Origin: Deltaproteobacteria bacterium
GTDB taxonomy: Bacteria; Desulfobacterota; GWC2-55-46
Length of the DNA: 22,601 nt
Assembly: GCA_016219075.1 (NCBI GenBank)
Contig: JACRCJ010000316.1
Span: 1-22,601 of the forward strand
Reading direction: 5' to 3'
Shown: positions 21,088 to 22,601 of the stretch, piece by piece
Layout of the letters: each line of letters opens with the position of its first letter
Position numbering within the stretch: the first letter of the stretch is position 1
Made by a program: the position numbers and the translations under genes
Notes under the pieces: model-generated
The model's database searches: none
What the model was told of the DNA's origin: nothing
What the model saw: only the letters and a program-made list of their open reading frames with translations

Positions 21088-21131
21088 CCCTCCATGGGCT
21101 TAAAACCCCGGGGTTTTCAGAACGCTAAAAA
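21088..21131 (+). repeat. Intergenic hairpin repeat, copy D, between gltX and cysS
   Basis: 38 of 44 positions match copy B. It contains the perfect palindrome AAAACCCCGGGGTTTT; alternatively GGG and CCC pair around CTTAAAA with flanking CTCC and GGGG. The shared box CAGAACGCTAAAAA follows. The T-run is only four bases. It could be a weak terminator after gltX or an attenuator before cysS. Confidence 0.6.
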
Positions 21132-21161
21132 AATATATCTTAAAATCTCAAGGTGGTGTAT

Positions 21162-22601
21162 ATGCCGATCAAGGTCTACAACTCGCTTACAAGGAAAAAA
21201 GAGGAGTTCGTGCCCGTAAAGGAAGGCTCGGTCACGATGTATGTCTGCGGGCCGACGGTGTACTCGTTGAGCCACATAGGGCACGCCAGGAGCGCCGTGT
21301 CCTTCGATGTCATATACAGGTACCTGAAGTACAGGGGCTACAAGGTAAAGTACGCCAGGAACTACACCGATGTGGACGACAAGATAATAAAGAGGGCCAA
21401 CGAGGAAGGCGCGGACCCGAAAGAGCTCGCCGAGCGCTACATAAAGGAGTTCGACGACGACATGGAGGCCTTGGGCATAGAGGTCCCCACATACCGCCCG
21501 AAGGCCACCGAGACGATAAAAGAGATAATAGAGGTCACGAAGAAGCTCGTCGATAACGGCAGCGCATACGCCGTGGACGGAGACGTCTATTACTCCGTAA
21601 GGAAGAAAAAGGACTACGGCAAGCTCTCGGGCAAGAACATAGACGACCTTGAATCCGGGGCGAGAGTGGAGGTCGATGAGAGGAAGGAAGACCCGCTGGA
21701 CTTCGCCCTCTGGAAAACGAGTAAACCCGGCGAGCCGTTCTGGGAGAGTCCCTGGGGGCCGGGCAGGCCGGGGTGGCACATAGAGTGCTCGGCGATGTGC
21801 ATGAGGTGGCTCGGGGAGACCGTTGACATCCACGGAGGGGGCAAGGACCTCATCTTCCCGCACCACGAAAACGAGATAGCCCAGAGCGAGTCGGCAACGG
21901 GCAAGACCCCTTATGTAAAGTACTGGCTCCACAACGGTTTCGTCAACATCGAAAAAGAGAAGATGAGCAAATCTCTCGGCAACATCCTGAACATAAGGGA
22001 TGTCGTCAAGGACCACACGAGCGAGGCGGTAAGGCTCTTTTTACTGTCGAGCCACTACAGGTCCCCGATAGACTACTCAGAGGACTCCTTAAGGGAGGCC
22101 GAGGCCGCCATGGAGAGGTTTTATAAGACCCTTCAGAGGATCAATGCCGAGTGGCCGGAGACCAGTGGGGTGGATGTCTGCGTCCAGTGCAACGAAGGCC
22201 GGTTCACGGAGATACTCCAGGCGATGGACGACGACTTCAACACCGCCGAGGTCATCGGCAACATATTCAAGGAAGTCGGCAAGGCCAACCGCCTGATGGA
22301 CGAGGCTAAGGCCTCGGGCAAGCACGAGGGGCTCATCGAGTTCTCGTACATCCTCTCGATGTTCCACGAGGCGTCAGAGTTCCTGGGTATTTTCGGCAGG
22401 ACGCCGGAGGAGTACTTTAACGAAAAGAACTCCAGGGCGGTATTGCCGGCCGGGGAGATAGAAAGGCTCATCATCGAGAGGAACGACGCCAGAAAGAACA
22501 AGGACTTCAAGCGGGCCGATGAGATACGGAACGGACTTCTTGAAAAAGGGATAGTCCTTGAGGACGGAGCGAAGGGTACGACCTGGAGCGTGAAGGGCTG
22601 A
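21162..22601 (+). CDS. cysS: Cysteinyl-tRNA synthetase
   Basis: Charges tRNA-Cys with cysteine. The 479-residue class I synthetase is complete; its stop codon is the last codon of the window. The N-terminus IKVYNSLTRKKEEFVP leads to MYVCGPTVYSLSHIGHAR with zinc-ligand Cys29 and the HIGH motif (38-41); other zinc ligands are in GWHIECSAM and HHENE; KMSKSLGN is at 267-274. The C-terminal helical domain has DDDFNTAEVIGNIF and the NDARKNKDFKRADEIRNGL motif typical of the family. I chose the ATG at 21162, with AAGGTGG six bases upstream; an in-frame GTG at 21153 lies inside that ribosome site. In Bacillus, cysE usually stands between gltX and cysS; here only a 110-base gap with a hairpin repeat does. 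Confidence 0.97.
   Translation: MPIKVYNSLTRKKEEFVPVKEGSVTMYVCGPTVYSLSHIGHARSAVSFDVIYRYLKYRGYKVKYARNYTDVDDKIIKRANEEGADPKELAERYIKEFDDDMEALGIEVPTYRPKATETIKEIIEVTKKLVDNGSAYAVDGDVYYSVRKKKDYGKLSGKNIDDLESGARVEVDERKEDPLDFALWKTSKPGEPFWESPWGPGRPGWHIECSAMCMRWLGETVDIHGGGKDLIFPHHENEIAQSESATGKTPYVKYWLHNGFVNIEKEKMSKSLGNILNIRDVVKDHTSEAVRLFLLSSHYRSPIDYSEDSLREAEAAMERFYKTLQRINAEWPETSGVDVCVQCNEGRFTEILQAMDDDFNTAEVIGNIFKEVGKANRLMDEAKASGKHEGLIEFSYILSMFHEASEFLGIFGRTPEEYFNEKNSRAVLPAGEIERLIIERNDARKNKDFKRADEIRNGLLEKGIVLEDGAKGTTWSVKG

Noticed and set aside
21052..21161. T-box or other riboswitch before cysS
   Set aside because: The gap is too short and lacks the T-box consensus; it contains only the hairpin repeat and the ribosome site.
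21117..22016. Open frame antisense to cysS
   Set aside because: It mirrors a highly conserved synthetase gene and has no recognisable domain.
1..22601. CRISPR array, tRNA or rRNA gene, prophage or toxin-antitoxin pair
   Set aside because: I saw no regularly spaced direct repeats, no tRNA-like cloverleaf with TTCGA arm, no rRNA sequence and no phage or toxin-antitoxin family motifs.

Overview
This 22.6 kb window looks like chromosomal DNA of a Gram-negative, anaerobic or facultatively anaerobic bacterium. GC content is fairly high, yet AGG (Arg) and ATA (Ile) codons are common, a combination I associate with Desulfobacterota/Nitrospirota-type lineages. Supporting content: two probable outer-membrane lipoproteins (Slp type and LolB-like), a coenzyme-B12-dependent class II ribonucleotide reductase, a DsrE/TusA sulfur-carrier pair, an HD-GYP protein and a CarD regulator. 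The phylum guess is inference; there is no rRNA or other decisive marker. I found no tRNA, rRNA, CRISPR array, phage or complete insertion sequence.

Layout. (1) 1-1672: 3' two thirds of a P2-type cation ATPase gene, cut by the window start, whose membrane half resembles the Na,K-ATPase (P2C) subgroup. (2) 1747-3424, plus: dsrE-like, tusA-like and uridine phosphorylase genes. (3) 3417-4246, minus: sixA and a stand-alone LigD-type 3'-phosphoesterase, coupled by an ATGA overlap. (4) 4306-4462: a 157 bp element with 18 bp imperfect terminal inverted repeats, full of hairpins (MITE-like), followed by an slp lipoprotein gene. (5) 5180-8900, minus: a PAS protein with an unrecognised Cys-rich N-terminal region, and a PAS-GAF-GAF-GAF-HD-GYP protein; the two genes overlap. 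(6) 9401-13288, minus: rpe, nrdJ, a TlpA-like thioredoxin-fold protein and trxA, with terminators between some of them. (7) 13451-18250, plus: a small conserved-looking hypothetical, a 15-repeat TPR protein, a LolB-like lipoprotein, carD and a YacL-type PIN/TRAM membrane protein, ending at a strong terminator. (8) 18475-22601, plus: ispD, ispF, gltX and cysS.

How the genes fit together. carD-yacL-ispD-ispF-gltX-cysS follows an order well known from Bacillus and clostridia (yacL-ispD-ispF-gltX-cysE-cysS), here without cysE between gltX and cysS. IspD and IspF give two steps of the MEP isoprenoid pathway. trxA and the TlpA-like gene lie near nrdJ, which needs a dithiol reductant. DsrE and TusA probably move persulfide sulfur. 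The PAS and HD-GYP proteins are probably a signal-responsive pair that degrades cyclic di-GMP.

Most of the window is ordinary housekeeping. The most interesting non-gene signals are the MITE-like element and a family of related intergenic hairpins on the plus strand near 2243, 9111, 12080 and 21088, two of which share a conserved 3' box beyond the hairpin. The most interesting gene signals are the Na,K-ATPase-like ion-site residues, the minimal LigD phosphoesterase, and the Cys-rich N-terminal region of the PAS protein.
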